NCBI GenBank assembly: GCA_023052935.1
Contig: CM041293.1
Coordinates: forward strand, 167,049,341 to 167,113,340
Reading direction: 5' to 3'
DNA from: Piezodorus guildinii
Taxonomy: Eukaryota; Arthropoda; Insecta; Hemiptera; Pentatomidae
DNA: 64,000 nucleotides
Both the position numbers and the translations under genes were made by a program. Under the pieces are notes generated by a model, which did no database searches, was not told the DNA's origin, and saw nothing but the letters and a program-made list of their open reading frames with translations. This document shows positions 34,750 through 47,654 of the stretch, one piece after another; position 1 is the stretch's first letter; each line of letters opens with the position of its first letter.

Positions 34750-35170
34750 TCATATCTATTCCCCAGTACTTTTGAAATATTTGGGTTTAGTCCAATTTTA
34801 TTCAGGTTTAATGCATAATATGGGTATTCATGAAAAATATTCCGGTGAGGGTTCCATCACAATGTTGGCACCGGGGCATGGGCTGCTGATCAAAATGATA
34901 CGAGTGCGTCAGCCGCGAGTGTCCAATCCTCAGCCGGGTCAACGCGACCTCCTCCCTCCGGCTGCTACGGCTAGATGTGGACCAGGGTTTCAATGTTTTT
35001 TTCATATTCTTCTGTTTTCTTAACTAACTATCGTCCCACATTTTCTGCCATCGGCCCTTTCTTGCTTTTTGAGTGGTTCACTAAGTTCAGGCGGAGTCAA
35101 GACGACAGTTCCTCTCCCTGACAGGGTGAGCGCCTGCCTTGCTGCCCGGTCCGCAAGCTCGTTACCGGTA
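34750..35170 (-). mobile_element. I-clade LINE 3' fragment
   Basis: Near the high-coordinate end the minus strand has NELADRAARQALTLSGRG (last RNase H motif). Then, in another frame, RREEVALTRLRIGHSRLTHS and PMPRCQHCDGTLT appear, the post-RNase H segment with its Cys cluster. The frame is broken. Confidence 0.8.
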
Positions 35171-35388
35171 ATATAAATCACCTATTGCACTGTTCTGCGT
35201 TAAATCCACATATAATAAAAGTTCTGGGTAAATAAATAGATCAAAACAATGATAACCTCTCAGTTAATTCTTGACATAAGAGAATAATAAATATTTAAAT
35301 GAAGTTTATAAATTGATAATACACATTTTTATTTTGGGAGGTTCAAAGGTTACAGATGATATTATGTATTAATTATATCAAATTTATT

Positions 35389-36234
35389 ACATTCACTTAC
35401 CTATATATGAAATATATAGTAAGGGATGGTAAAAATTTTCGAATTCCAGTTTTCAACGAAAATACACGTTTAGGGTCCCCTGGGTCCAAATAATAAGTCC
35501 CGGGCAAAGGTCTGTGTGTGTGGTAACTCATTCAGTAACTCATATGAAAATTTCATATTTAAGACAACTATACCTCCGAGATGTTACATAATCTTTTTTA
35601 TTAAAATCAGCTAACCTGACGAGCCACATTATACCATGCATTTTGCACCTTTTTACGATTTACTCAAAAACGGCTCTAACGATTTTGATTAAACTCGCTA
35701 TATCAATGTAACATTTAATGGGGTTTAATATCATGTAGGTTTCACTCTGATTGAAATAGTCTGACAGGGCTTAAAGCCGATACTTTAAATTTTCTTCCTC
35801 TAAAGTACGTTTAATTTTATAGTTTTTAAAAAAATTGTCAACATCATCTTATTATCATTGATAAATAACAAGTAAATAGGCAAGTTGAGCGAATTTGATA
35901 AACAACTAAAGGAGAAAAGTGCAGACATATTTTTTTATGCAATTATTGTGTTTTTGAACACAAGAATAGTAATATAGATGTATAATATACCTTGGATAGC
36001 TAAAGATTTTAGAAAAAATATCATCTGATACACGGAATTTTAAAGGTTAATGGATAGTGATGAAAAGCCGATAAATAGCCTGATTGTTGTTGATCAAAAT
36101 ATAATAGATTATTTAATAAAACACATGTTTCTATTGAAATTAAAAAAAAAAAAAAATATTTTTTTATTCAATTGTATTTGAAAATTCTTAAATTGATTTT
36201 AACAACGGAGGTAAGTGTGTTCCGCGCACCAGAT
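35389..36234 (-). repeat. HINE-like repeat, copy 8 (complete)
   Basis: An uninterrupted 846-bp copy. The plus strand opens ACATTCACTTACC, passes the palindrome ATATATGAAATATATAG and a short GT tract, and closes GGTAAGTGTGTTCCGCGCACC then AGA. It is useful as a reference for the family's length and order. Confidence 0.88.
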
Positions 36235-36949
36235 TTTTTAGAATATGTAAACATTATTGACCAAGTAATCATGATTTAATAAACACAGAGAAGATTAAAT
36301 TCAAATATTTAAAAATGGTTCGGATTTATTTTACAACTCAATATAATTACAATTTAAAAACTTATTTACGATGAATGTGTTATACTGATATTGGCAAACA
36401 GGATCAGTGCAGGTTTTATTAAATTTTAATTTGATTTATTCGAAACTCTAATACAGGTATACAACCTCTTTGTATTGTCGAGTGGTATTAGAGTTACTCG
36501 TGGAGAGAGCCAATCAGATTAAAATGTCACCTGATATGACAATGACATTCAACACTCGAGAAAATAATTTATTTAGCGAACCTTGCAATATTGTTTGATC
36601 TATTGATGTTTAGTGAACCTCGTAAAAAGATTTAATTAGAACAGAATATAGCTTTTAGATTAAAACTTGCACTAAAATATATAATTATGTCAGTACATAC
36701 TCACATGAGTATATAGGTGTATAGAGGGCTTCCTGAAATTAGATGGCAAATCATGAATGTGTGGGAGATCAAAAAGACCCTTTGCGATTTGCTCGTTTTG
36801 GGTTCTTTTATAGAAAATCGCAAAGAAAGACGCAAGTTTTTTCTTTTTAATTTTATTTTTATTATTATTCTTTTTTAGTGCTAACAAAACAACTTCAATT
36901 ATTGGTAGTTCAGATGAAGTTTTTTTGTTTTTTTTTAACATCAGTTATT
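36235..36949. other. AT-rich spacer
   Basis: Likely includes the 3' untranslated part of the adjoining Jockey copy at its right end. No gene seen. Confidence 0.5.
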
Positions 36950-38600
36950 GTAATTTACAACTGTACTTCAAAGTACAAGTAAATGTGACAAAATATAAAT
37001 GGCGTGAAACAGACTTGAAGAAGAATTACCCAATGGCAGCATTGTTAACTTTTCTAACTTGTAACTTTTCTAACCTAGAAGGTCTCGAGGCCATTTTCTT
37101 TTGAGACACCTCGGAGGATTGTCAGGAACGGAAGAGGAAGCAAGGATTGAAACTAGTGGGTTAGAGGGGAAGAGGAGTTTGTTATGAAAGGAGTGATATC
37201 TGGTTTGATCTAGATCAGCAACAAATTGAATATTTAGGTCGTTATGGATGAGTTTATTTGTGACAAAGTAAGGAGCGTTGAGGATTTTAAGAAGGTTTCG
37301 GATTGTAAGGATTGGATCCGGGAAGAATTTGAAGGTTTAGTAGAGCCCCAAAGCTCAACTCCGTAAGTCCATTTAGGCCTAATGATAGTCATATAGATGA
37401 GCCTTTTGTAGATAAGTGGAAGGTTTGAGCGTCTGACTAGTAAGTGTTGAAGTAATCGAAAACAGCGAGCAGTTTCTTGTCGTTTCAGTCTAGTATGCGG
37501 ATACCATGTGAGACGTTTATCAAGCAGGAGACCTAGATAGCGGATCTGTTCGACTGGGACAAGTGGAATATTATTAAAGAATACTGTAGGGCAGGAGGCC
37601 ATTGGCTAACGACGGAGGGTAAAGGTTATTTGGTAGGGTTTTTCTAAATTTACTTTGATTCTCCAATTCTGACACCATACCTCTGATGTGGGATTGTAGG
37701 GGTTGAGAGGCAATAGTAGGATCGTTATTGACTGATAACACACAAGTGTCATCAGCATACGAAGAAAGGAAAGTGTTAGGATTAGTTGGGGTGTCAGCTG
37801 TATAGACTGTGAAGAGAAATGGTCCGAGGATACTGCCTTGTGGGACGCCAGCGGATTGAACATATAGGGATGAATAGGAACACTTGTGATTTATTTTGAA
37901 GGATCTGTCAGTGAGATAGGACTGGATGATAAGAAAGTATGTTGGAGGAAGGAATTTTCGGAGTTTGTTAAGCAGTCCTGGATGCCAGACTCGGTCAAAG
38001 GCCTATTCTACGTCGATAAAGACTCCAGTGCAGTACAATTCGCGCTCCAAAGTGGAGGAGACTACATCCACCACACGATGATATTGCTAGATAGTGGAAT
38101 GGGATGTTTGGAAGCCAAACTGATGATTGGGGAAAATATTATTGGAATCAAGGATGGGATAGATACGTTTTAGAAGGAGTTTTTCAAGGATTTTTCCCAT
38201 GATGCATAAAAGAGAGATGGGGCGGTAAGAGGACGGATATTCTGGTGGCTTTTTGGGTTTATGTATCATTTTTACTGTGGATAATTTCCAGGAGTCAGGT
38301 AAATATGTTGTACGGAGTACAGCATTATAAACGTAGGTAAGGAATAGAATGGCTTTTCGTGAAAAGAGTTTTAAAATTTGGAATGTGATTAGATCGGGCG
38401 CAGGAGCTTTGCGGGACGGCAGACTATGAATAATGCTAGAAATTTCAGAAGGATGGAAAGCTTTAGGTCGAAGAGACATTTGGAGAGGAATTGTTAGTTC
38501 TGCTTGAAACATTCAAGGTGATCGGGATTAAGGATATCCGGGTGTGGAATAAAAGTTTTAAGAAGGTGCTGACCAAAATGCTGGGCTTTTTCTAGATGAA
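36950..38600 (-). mobile_element. Jockey-clade LINE, reverse transcriptase to C-terminus
   Basis: The minus strand carries most of a reverse transcriptase in shifted frames. At 38512-38087 it encodes LPSRKAPAPDLITFQILKLF and YRPISLLCIMGKILEKLLLK. Near 37750 it has SAGVPQGSILGPFLF and the catalytic YADDT. At 37602-37234 it encodes IRYLGLLLDKRLTWYPH and TIIRPKWTYGVELWGS. The terminal WPRDLL-like sequence lies at about 37090. At least two frameshifts and a stop inside AFDRVW-type sequence make it non-functional. The same family occurs at 42.8 and 50.2 kb. Confidence 0.85.
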
Positions 38601-39160
38601 TTTAGCCAAAAATATGTTACAGGCTTACTAAAACATATTGGAAAAAATGGTAATTTTCTTCATTCAATTTCTTTCATTAGATGTTAATAGAGATCTGAAC
38701 TCATCTAGTAACCCAGCCTATAAAACATTCAGCCACCTAGATTTGTCACCAGAAGAATACCTCACGTTCCAAGAACATATACATAAGATACTAGTAATCA
38801 GTCGACTAAGAATTAATAACTCCCATGCCATAAATATATATTTATATATGATAATGAAATATGTAGCAGCTGTAAACAGTACATAACTAATAGTCTTCAC
38901 TATCTCCTTCTCCATTGCCCGTCATCTAATGAATATAGAATAAGTTTGGTTGGTTGTTATATTTTATTGGCACAAAACATCTCGGTCATCAGTGCCAGAC
39001 ACTCATTTTTAGAAACTAATTAACTCAAAAGGTTAAATAATGAACAATTGTTTTACTAAAAAACAAATAACAACAAATAGTTGAAAACAATTAGCTATAA
39101 GAATAATCACTAGTAAGAACAAATGTAACAGTATTAGCAAAAGATAAACATATATCAGGT

Positions 39161-39191
<31 letters not shown>
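38601..39191. other. AT-rich spacer with poly-A
   Basis: Short frames without motifs. The right end is a long A run adjoining the AT microsatellite. Confidence 0.5.
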
Positions 39192-39225
<34 letters not shown>

Positions 39226-39240
39226 TATATGTATGTATGT
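39192..39240. repeat. (AT)n then (GTAT)n microsatellite
   Basis: Low-complexity tail at the 3' end of the minus-strand I-clade element; probably its retrotransposition tail. Confidence 0.92.
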
Positions 39241-39241
39241 T

Positions 39242-40381
39242 TCATGTTTCATCCCATTTTTTAAAAACCTTTTCAATTAGAGGTGGTGTTGACAGTGCTT
39301 TACCACGACCAGGGAGAGTGAGAGCCTCTTTGGCTGCCTTATCTGCCATTTCATTTCCCATTACCCCCATATGGCCCGGTATCCAGACATAATGAATTAT
39401 TTTTCCGTCTTCAGCCATTGATTTGGTCAATTCCAGGGTTCTTAAAATTCCTGGATGACTGGAATACATATTGTCAAGAGCTTTTAGAGCGCTCAATGAA
39501 TTTGAGGCTATGATGACATTTTCTATTGGGAGAGTTCTAGAATAATCTAAAGCCATTGCAATCGCATTCACTTCAGCAGTATAGACAGAGCAAAATTGAT
39601 GAAGCTTCGACTTGTAGGTGCAATCTGACGCAACAAAAGCTGAACCAGTGGATGAGTCCGACTTTGAACCATCTGTGAATATTAACTTGTGGCTAGGCAA
39701 TGCGCTGATGATCTTCTCAAAGCGTTTTTTGAAATCTTTTGAATTGGAATTCTCTTTAGTAAAGTTTGTCAATTGAAGATATAGATGGAGTTTTTGAAAT
39801 TTCCATGGTGGGGTCCTGTTTTCTATTGAATTTATATTAATTAATTTTAACTGGGTAACGGCGGATAACATTCTTTCTGCTAGTGGTAAGGTTGGTTTAG
39901 CCTTTAGTTGAAATTTTGTGGAGTATTTAGGTTTAAAGATGTATCTGTGGGTAGGATGGGTAGATTGTGTGAATAGTTTAATGATGTAGTTGATGGCCAG
40001 TTTATCGCGTCGGTAAGATAATGGTGGTAAGCCAGATTCTGCGCAAAGACTTTGTGAAGGGCTGGTCCTGAAAGCGCCAGTAGCAATGCGTATGCCTGCA
40101 CGGTGTACTACATCTAGTTTAGTCAAAATGTCCTTTCTTGCCGAGCCAAAAACAAAACAGCCATACTCCATCTTTGTACATATTACTGACAGGTATATCT
40201 TGAGTAAAGTGTTGCGATCTGCACCCCAACTTGTTCCACTCAAGACTTTTAGAATATTAAGTTTTTTTAAACATTTTTCTTTTAAAGATTTTATATGATT
40301 CTCCCAATTCAGGCGTATATCAAATTCCAATCCTAAAAATTTACAGGTATTTACGTAGGGTAGAGCAACATTGTTAAGCAT
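39242..40381 (-). pseudogene. I-clade LINE ORF2, RT thumb and RNase H
   Basis: A 379-codon open frame from an I-type non-LTR retrotransposon. It starts within the RT region (CKFLGLEFDIRLNWENHIKS, the YLG..D..L.W block). It continues through the thumb and carries an RNase H domain with FTDGSKS at about residue 234, TAEVNAIAMALDY, IASNSLSALKAL and WIPGHMGVMGNEMADKAAKE near the end. The third catalytic position, normally D in SDS, is N here, so this RNase H is probably inactive. The stop lies shortly after ADKAAKE, so the usual C-terminal Cys segment is missing. The upstream RT part is in another frame. Confidence 0.88.
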
Positions 40382-40435
40382 GAGATGTGGTAGGTGGGGG
40401 ATATTTTTTCTTCTACTAAAATATAAAAATTTTGT

Positions 40436-41126
40436 TTATTTTGCCAAAAAAGTTAGTCCTGAACTTTGGAACCACTCGTTTAGTCGATTTAATGGTGATT
40501 GTAGCTTCTCCTTTATACATATCAAAGATTTGAAACGACAAAAGATTGCCAGATCATCCACAAAAAGCATCGGTTTGATACCACGTGGTAAATTGGTGGC
40601 CAGGTCACTGATTGCAAGAGCGAAAAGTGTTGTACTTAGAACACAACCTTGTGGGATACCATTTCTTTGTTCATGTGGCGTGGATAGTGAATTTCCTACT
40701 CGAACTTTGAAATAGCGACGGTCAAGAAATTTATGGATGAAGTTCGGCATGTTACCACGGAATCCTAATGACATTAATTTTCTCAGAATGACATTAGTAT
40801 TGGTTTTTTTCGAATGCTTTGTACATGTCAAAGAAAATAGCGATGGCTTGTTCATCCTGAATAAAAGTGTATTGAAGTTCTGCCTCCATTTGAACTAAAT
40901 GGTCCATTGTGGATCTACCTTTACGGAATCCACACCGGAAATTTTGGATATAATTTATCTTTTCCAGAATCCAGGTAAGTCTTTTATTAACCATGCGTTC
41001 AATGACTTTGCACAAGCAGCTCGTCAAGAAGATTGGTCTGTAGCTTGTGGGGTATCTCTTATCTTGACCATTTTTTAAAATTGGGATCACCTCTGATTGA
41101 AGCCAGGAGTCAGGAAAATCCGCCAT
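40436..41126 (-). pseudogene. I-clade LINE ORF2, reverse transcriptase palm
   Basis: The N-terminal RT portion of the same element lies in two overlapping frames. The first encodes SEVIPILKNGQDKRYPTSYR, CGFRKGRSTMDHLV and AIFFDMYKAFEK. After a frameshift near 40800 the second encodes GIPQGCVLSTTLFALAISDL and the catalytic FVDDLAIF. The element is cut at 41126, close to a ribozyme-module fragment. Confidence 0.85.
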
Positions 41127-41171
41127 AAAGTAGAAGAAGAAGAAGGGACTTCTTTAGACACAGTCTCAGAG

Positions 41172-41296
41172 TCAACCCTGATGAAGCCCCACATTGTAGG
41201 CCGAAACGTCGACACATAATTAAAATAGCATTTGTTTTAAATGTGTGTTTCTAATTTATGACCGCACTCCCAACCATCTTCCTCATCTAATTTCTC
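41172..41296 (+). mobile_element. Penelope-like 3' end with hammerhead-like module
   Basis: Only one end of an element is present. The module CTGATGA (41178-41184), AGCC, a loop, GGCC, GAAAC, GTC is followed by GACACATAATTAAAATAGC and the family's terminal ACCGCACTCCCAACCATC-like sequence. Core residues are kept but helix I would be weak. It has no inverted partner and no target duplication that I could find. Confidence 0.6.
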
Positions 41297-41389
41297 AACG
41301 GTCAACAATAACTCACTCATTATATATCTTTATAATTATTTTATTTTTGTTATTGTCTATTTGATGTAGACATTGTCCAAAATGTAGCT

Positions 41390-41880
41390 CTCCAGCGCAT
41401 TACATGGAACACCGCGTTGAATGATTAGCGCTGGACATTGCTCTGTTGATATTTGGTGCACTAAACCTATGATTCAGTTACTAATTGCTATCTTGAATTG
41501 ATTGAAACCGAATAAGGTTCCTGCTTCGAGGCTCCCTATACAAAGTCTATGATTGTGATATCAGGTGATCGGGGAGACCAAGATACTTTTCCTCAAATTT
41601 CAATCCACCGTTCTGAATAATCTATTTTCAGTCAAGATGAAAAAGCTCTGCCATTATGAGCTGGACGTTCGTTTTGTTGAAACCACATTTCAATCAGCTT
41701 GAATAAGAGAATGTCTTCCGAATAATTGAAAAAGTCGCCATCTAGGAAATTATTAAATGTAATTCCATTCAATGAAAGGTTCCGCAAGCAATCCGTTCTC
41801 TATTCCAAAGCGAACGTTTATAGCAAAGTCATGCACAAGTCTGTTTCATTAATGCCTCTGGGATCTTTATGATCCGTAGC
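41390..41880 (-). pseudogene. decayed DDE transposase (Tc/mariner-like group)
   Basis: Across several minus-strand frames the sequence reads WFQQNERPAHNGRAF, then YSERWIEI, then VSWSPRSPDITIIDFV. In related insect transposases the corresponding blocks are WFQQD-APAH, RWIGR-GP and WPPRSPDLTPLDFFLWG. The catalytic D of the first block is N here, and stops interrupt each block. No terminal repeats were found. It is an old relic, different from the two mariners. Confidence 0.6.
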
Positions 41881-42329
41881 TGTTAATTTTTCGCTCCATT
41901 TCTAAAGCATTACTAAAGTAGAAAACTGTATCAGCCTATTCAACATTAGAATTCGTAAACAACATTGTGGGCGATTCTATTCATGCCTAAAAGTTTGAGT
42001 AACTGACTATAGACTGATTTATGATTCATAGATAAAAGCAAGAAAATTAAAGAAAAATATCCAGTGTTTAATGTCAAATACATATTCAATGGAGACATTG
42101 AAGTTTTGCGATTTTTTTTTCTCAAACTTTGAACTTTTTTGTTCACTCCTACCTCGCCTTTGAATGCCATACGAGATTTCTCGGGCCAGGGAGTGAGGGA
42201 GATGGATAAATGCTGAGATAAAAGCCTCCAGCACCGAGACTGAAACTCGTGAGTATTTGGTTTCGATTTTTTGGTCCTCTGTGGTTGCTAGGTAACGCGC
42301 GTTAACCTACTCAGCAGTCCCATCCCTTA
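41881..42329. other. spacer, no gene seen
   Basis: A frame at 41946-42234 (minus) shows no family motif. Confidence 0.5.
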
Positions 42330-42530
42330 AAAAAACCCACAGGTGGCGCAAGGATTTTTTTAATAGGAGTAAAAAATCCTTAGTCGTGCCGTCCTTCGAA
42401 GGGGACGTAAAGATGTGGTCCCAAGCCAGTGCGATGTGATGAACTTGTTAAAGATTCTTATTCAAATTAAACCTGGATAGGAAAAATTTAGGACTTTAAG
42501 AGACGTAAAATAAATAAACAAACAAACATT
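42330..42530 (+). mobile_element. tRNA-derived SINE family 2, 5'-truncated
   Basis: Shares GATGTGGTCCCAAGCC, GTGCGATGTGATGAACTTG and AAACCTGGATAGG with the copy at 30.1 kb and ends in AATAAACAAACAAAC. The promoter boxes are mostly lost. Confidence 0.75.
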
Positions 42531-42839
42531 TAATTCTAAAATTATAACTAACATGTATACAAGATTAGGAATTTCAAAAATAGCATTTCGACAATAATAG
42601 TATTATTCTTTTTATATACGTATTTCTAACAAAATAATATTCTAAATTACGTCTTCGATTTTAGATACTCATGTTACTGTCAATACATATGTGCTAAATC
42701 AATACAAGTGGCATAAAGTTAGATGAACAAACTGAAGCAAACATAACCAAATCAATAAAATACTTTCTTAGTTTTTCGGTCCCTTATATGCTCTTCATGT
42801 GTTTTCCATTAAAATTTAGGACTCCCTGTTGAACAAATC

Positions 42840-43270
42840 TAATATCTTGGACTCTACCTTGGAAAACCTCTCTCTCTCTCGGAATCCTTATGCAAGACTG
42901 AAACGACAAGCAACTGCCTGGCGTTTTCGAATACTTTAACACGAATTGTTCAAATGCTTCCATCATAACTACAAAATACTCATTTACAGCTCCATAATGA
43001 GGCCGATATAGACTTAAGGAGTAGAGATATGTGGCTTCAATAGAGCATGGAATTCTTCTCTTATGCAATCAGAAATCCTTCCTATTATTCTCAATACTCC
43101 TTACTTTGTCACGAATAAAAGCATCCATAAACCCTTAATGTTACATATGAAGCTGACTTGGCCCGAACAAGGCTCCATTCCATTTATGACAACCTCCATC
43201 CCACTCTAATTGGTTTCAATCCTTGCTTCGCCTTCGATTCCTGAAAGGAAGATGCCCGCTTTACCTTTTG
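42840..43270 (+). mobile_element. Jockey-clade LINE C-terminal fragment
   Basis: The plus strand encodes ILIYSSIMRPI, GVEICGFNRAWNSSLMQSEI, TPYFVTNKSIHK and LVSILASPSIPE. These parallel the C-terminal end of the 37-kb copy (TIIRPKWTYGVELWGS, LVSILASSSVPD). Two internal stops mark it as dead. Confidence 0.7.
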
Positions 43271-43989
43271 ATATATAATTCCAAACGAAATACTTCCCAT
43301 AGCTGGTGTATTACTGAACAAAAATGTAAATATCGATAAATAGGTTTTAAAAGAAAATCATAGTGCTGTATATCTATGATCAGATGTTTAAGTTATTTAA
43401 AAAATATATAAATATAAAACAATATATTTATATAATTGTATAAATGTGCTATAAGCGATTATGACGCCATGCCTCCTGATGACTGTTTTTACCGGACAAG
43501 ACAGGGAGTGATATAGTGGAGCCATGATATGGCGGAGATAACGTTGATATCAGGTGATGCCCTGAGGTCAAACTAATTTCCTCCTCATTTCCCATTAGCA
43601 TTTCTGCTTATTATTGCTATCAGGCAGGTCCTCAGAATGTACAGCTGTTTATCCATTCGAGTAAGATGCTTGTGGTTCATAAATGGAATAAGAACAATTT
43701 TACTATAGGATACAGGCACTCGTAAATTTATCGTGACGAGTCAGGAACTTTTACTTTTATAAAATTTTTATTTTTTTATTTTACGCAATTCTTCAATATT
43801 TGTGCCGGTTGTTTACAAATTTAACAGGTGGACAAATATTTGAGTTGAGTTGAGATGAGAGACATAATGGTATTTATGAATTTGTTTTTTTACTTTTCAA
43901 AGAAAATGGTCACAAGTGGATAATGAGTAACGAAAGGAATTATAGGATTGGTTAACTTATTATAAGGAATTATTTTTAACTAGTTTCCC
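43271..43989. other. spacer, no gene seen
   Basis: AT-rich, with a slightly GC-richer patch at 43460-43660 that I cannot assign. Confidence 0.5.
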
Positions 43990-44600
43990 AGTATAATTGT
44001 AAGATTTTCTAACATCGGGATGATGTCCACTGCCAGATGGTCCTAGAACTCGCATGTATTGGGTCAGGTCCAGGAGTCTTTGAGGTATGGAAATTTTAAA
44101 TCGGTATTTTAAGAAGGGAAAGGTGAAGATGAAGTCTAGGCTGCTAGTTGAATTAGAGTACTAAACATATTTACAGCTTCGTCCAGTTCTTCAGGGTATT
44201 TGAGGGACACTCTGAGATCAATTTTATCAGTTGAGGTTTGACGAAAGACTTTTTAATTAAATAGACCTCTGATAAATGAGGGTGGAGGCGATTTAGGAAT
44301 GGGCGATATGAAAATGGTAAGGGGTATTGGGCTGTGATCTGAAGATAGGTCATCGAGGAGAGATATGGAATAATTTATTGGTCCTAGAAATTTCAATGAA
44401 AGAGTCTAGGAGGTCAGGATTGCTGTTGGGATCTGTTGGCCATTAGGCAGGAGAACCGGGAGGAAGGATATTGCAGCGAGTAGAATTAAGTGCAGACAAC
44501 AGGGTTCGTCTGCGAGAAGTTGTCGTTCTGGTCTTCCATAACTGATGCTTTGCATTCAAATTCTCGTAAAGGAGTGGTGCCCTAAGGAGTTCAGTAATGA
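43990..44600 (-). mobile_element. Jockey-clade LINE, endonuclease end
   Basis: The minus strand carries the C-terminal half of an apurinic-type endonuclease. NLNAKHQLWKT corresponds to the GD.NAKH..W block, NSNPDLLDSFIEIS to the P.DIID block, and LSSDHSPIPLTIFI holds the catalytic SDH. Stops and shifts separate the blocks. It corresponds in domain order to the plus-strand element at the right edge of the window. Confidence 0.75.
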
Positions 44601-45639
44601 ATTGAATTTATACTGCTTAAATAGTGAATTTTTATAATGGTCTGTTTAGAAGTAGATATTTTCAATTGGTTAGTGTGCTGGATCTGACTGAATAACTCGA
44701 TTTTTCTGTCCATAAAACGTCCAGACAAATAAGCTCTTAAGACATCTCGATTATCTCTACATTAATTATTCAACGGACATTTAATTCAGAAAGACAATTT
44801 TATTTTAATTAGTTTAGACTTTGTTACAATTATGAACGAATATGGATCATATAAACATTTTTTGTCCATATTATTATCATGAACTAAGAACTATTGAAAA
44901 AAAGAAAACCTATATCGGTGAGAGATATATTTGCTTTTCACATTGAAGAACATTCGACGTCCAATATATCTGTCATATACAGAAGGCTTCTGCCTTGTTC
45001 ACGTCAACACTGTCGCCTTTTTATTAAACTTGGTAAAATTAATATTATTAAATAATAATGTCGATTACGCACAAATAATAAAAATAAAAATGAAAACGTT
45101 GTGAAATTGAAATTATTCAAATATTTCTTTAATATTAAACTATTTCCTCCTTCTTTTAACATTTTAATTTAATTTGTATTTTTTTTTTTGTAGGGTGGCG
45201 AGGAGGGGGGTATGGATAGACATGGACATTTAAACAAATTTAGTGTTTCGTAATTCAAAAAGCAGAACGATTTTTTGTTTTCATTCATATTTAGTGATAT
45301 ACAGTTAAGGAATCACACGCTCAAGACATTTGAGAAGTTATTCTGGATGGCGGTCAGTCAAATTAAATTAATTTTTTTTGTTAATAAATAAAAATTATGT
45401 CAACCATAAAAGAAAATAAATAAATCACTGGAGTTGGAAATCTCTACACGAGGATCAGCTGGTTATCACATTCCAAGTATTTTTAAAAAAGAACAAATCT
45501 GCACAGTTTTAAAACATTGATTGTAAATCTTAAAATGCGCTACTTATTTGCTAAAATTATTTTGTACATCAATCGTTGGTAAATATTTAAACCAACTAAG
45601 AAAACAAACAATTAAATGAATTTACCTCATTTTAAAAAT
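44601..45639. other. AT-rich spacer, no gene seen
   Basis: Contains one short G-rich run near 45195. No exon, frame or repeat recognised. Confidence 0.55.
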
Positions 45640-46850
45640 CGATTAAGAATTTTTCAATGCAGTTAGAGATAAATTAGTGAAACTATTAAAGAATAATTAA
45701 ATTGAATTTCTATAGAAATATTGTTTATTAAAAATCAATTACTTGTTATTATCATATAAAATAATCAGTTAGTTTAATCGGCTTTTCATCACTCTTATTA
45801 GCTTTACAGCTTGTGTATTAGATAATATTTTCTTCTAAAATCTTGCTTTCCAACGGTATATTATACGTGTATATAATAAATAATATAATAATAGGCTTAG
45901 CGAACCCGAGGTTCGATGCGTACACAATTCGCCTACACGACTCGTCCAATGTTCACATTCAAGCCAAGCCCCCGAGATCAGCCTTAACGCAATCTCCATC
46001 TCCGCTTCGGTCTACCTTTCGGACGCTACCAGTTGATCAGCAATACAACTTTCTCGGAACCCGCTGTCATCGAGCCAACACTTTACTCGCCATTTGAGTC
46101 TCGCGATGCAATCAGCTCAATTATTTCACAGGATGCAAGTTCCGCAATTCGCGTTGTGCAACCTTCTAACTCCCATGGCCTCATCTCTCTTTGGACCAAA
46201 TTTTTACGCAATACTTATTTTCGAAAACCTTAAGCCATTGTCATCCTTAAAGTAGCGGCCACGTTTCACATATACGTGTATATTACTGTTATTAAATAAT
46301 TAGTTAAATGGAATTTCCATATAAAACGTGTGTTTTATGAAAAATCTATTATATTTTTATCTAAAATAATCAGTTAGTTTTATCGGCTTTTCATCACTCT
46401 CTATTAACGTTTAAATGCTAGTGTATGAGATAATATTTTTTCTAAAATCTTTAGCTTTCACACATGTATATTACTGTTCTAATGTTCTAAAACAGAAAAT
46501 TGCATTAAAAAAATATTATTTCAGTTTTTTCCATTACTTGGGTATCGAAGTCATTCATTTATATATTTACCTGTTTTTCATCAGTGCTAACAAGATATTA
46601 TAGTTATTTTTATAGAATCTACAAAATTAAAGGTACTTTAGAGAAAGAAAATTAAAAATATCGGCATTTAAGACCTCTCAGACTATTTTAATCAAAATGA
46701 AACCTAGATGTATTAAAGCCCATTAAATTTTACATTGGTATAGCAAGTTTAATCAAAATCGTCGGAACCGTTATTCAGAAAATCATAAAAAGGTGCAATA
46801 TGCACGGTATAAAGGTAAAGCTCTTCTGAGGGTATTGTCAGTCAGTTGTC
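45640..46850 (+). repeat. HINE-like repeats, copies 9 and 10, in tandem
   Basis: Copy 9 begins about 45640 and runs through TTTAATCGGCTTTTCATCAC to TATTACTGTT near 46290, interrupted by an RTE-type insertion. Copy 10 starts near 46295 and repeats the same blocks (GTTTTATCGGCTTTTCATCAC, then AAAATTAAAGGTACTTTAGA). It stops around 46850 before the CA tract. Both are partial. Confidence 0.75.
45875..46271 (-). mobile_element. RTE-type LINE, decayed 3' end
   Basis: Flanked by ATACGTGTATAT on both sides (45863-45874 and 46272-46283). The minus strand matches the 32.8-kb copy at nucleotide level (KFGPKRDEA, IIELIASR, RPKGRPKRRW and the GGTTCGCTAAGCC end). Many single-base deletions have broken the frame repeatedly. 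Confidence 0.85.
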
Positions 46851-47654
46851 ATTTTGGGATTATTTATTATTATATTAAATATACTTTTCTTTAATCTTTA
46901 CATTTCTCTTTTTTGTTATCGTTTATGCTATTAAATAATATGTACATAAAAATTAGATTGTCAACTGTTATCACTAGAAGATTCAAATAAAATCTTCAAA
47001 AAAATAAATTAAAAATCCCCTATTTAAATTTTCGCTTTGACTGTATATTTCTCCGAGGAAGGGAAATTGAGAGGGGAATATTTTCAGTTGGCCGACGCCA
47101 TGGGGATTTACATAATTGAAGCGAGGCTTGATGAGGGACGATCGAGGGCCGAAGGGGTGCCGTCTCAGTTTCAAAATTGAGACGTGACCTCGGATAACTG
47201 AGTTCCTCTCATGAATAATACGCTTAGCTCTTGGTCGTCGTTACTTCTAGCTGAGGCTTCATCAGCTGTTTTGATTCCCCCTTCCTTCCTGGCAACCTTT
47301 TCTTTGATCGCCCGCGTCAAGGATTAGCCTCCGTCAGCGACTCTTGGAGGTTTGTTTTGGAGTTGGTCGTTGAACGATCGGAACTTGGTGACATAGTCGA
47401 ACACTCTTCTCCATTTAGACGTTAATTGATTAACTACGGAATGACAAACTAGCTACTAAAAATTTGCATTAGACAAATATGTTGTCACCCATACGAAAAA
47501 AGGAAGTGATCATACAACTGGCCCTGTCGCTCAGCTTCCTTTGGCTCTCAGCGGCAACGTGGCTGTTAAAGAGGCGTTGTGGGCAAGTGGGGAGTAAATG
47601 CTCATCCAGGGCTCTCCGGCAGATTTTACATTCAATTATCTACATATTCCATCG
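46851..47654. other. spacer with a GC-richer block
   Basis: The block at about 47030-47420 is less AT-rich than its surroundings and matches nothing else here. A frame at 47479-47661 has no motif. Unassigned. Confidence 0.45.
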
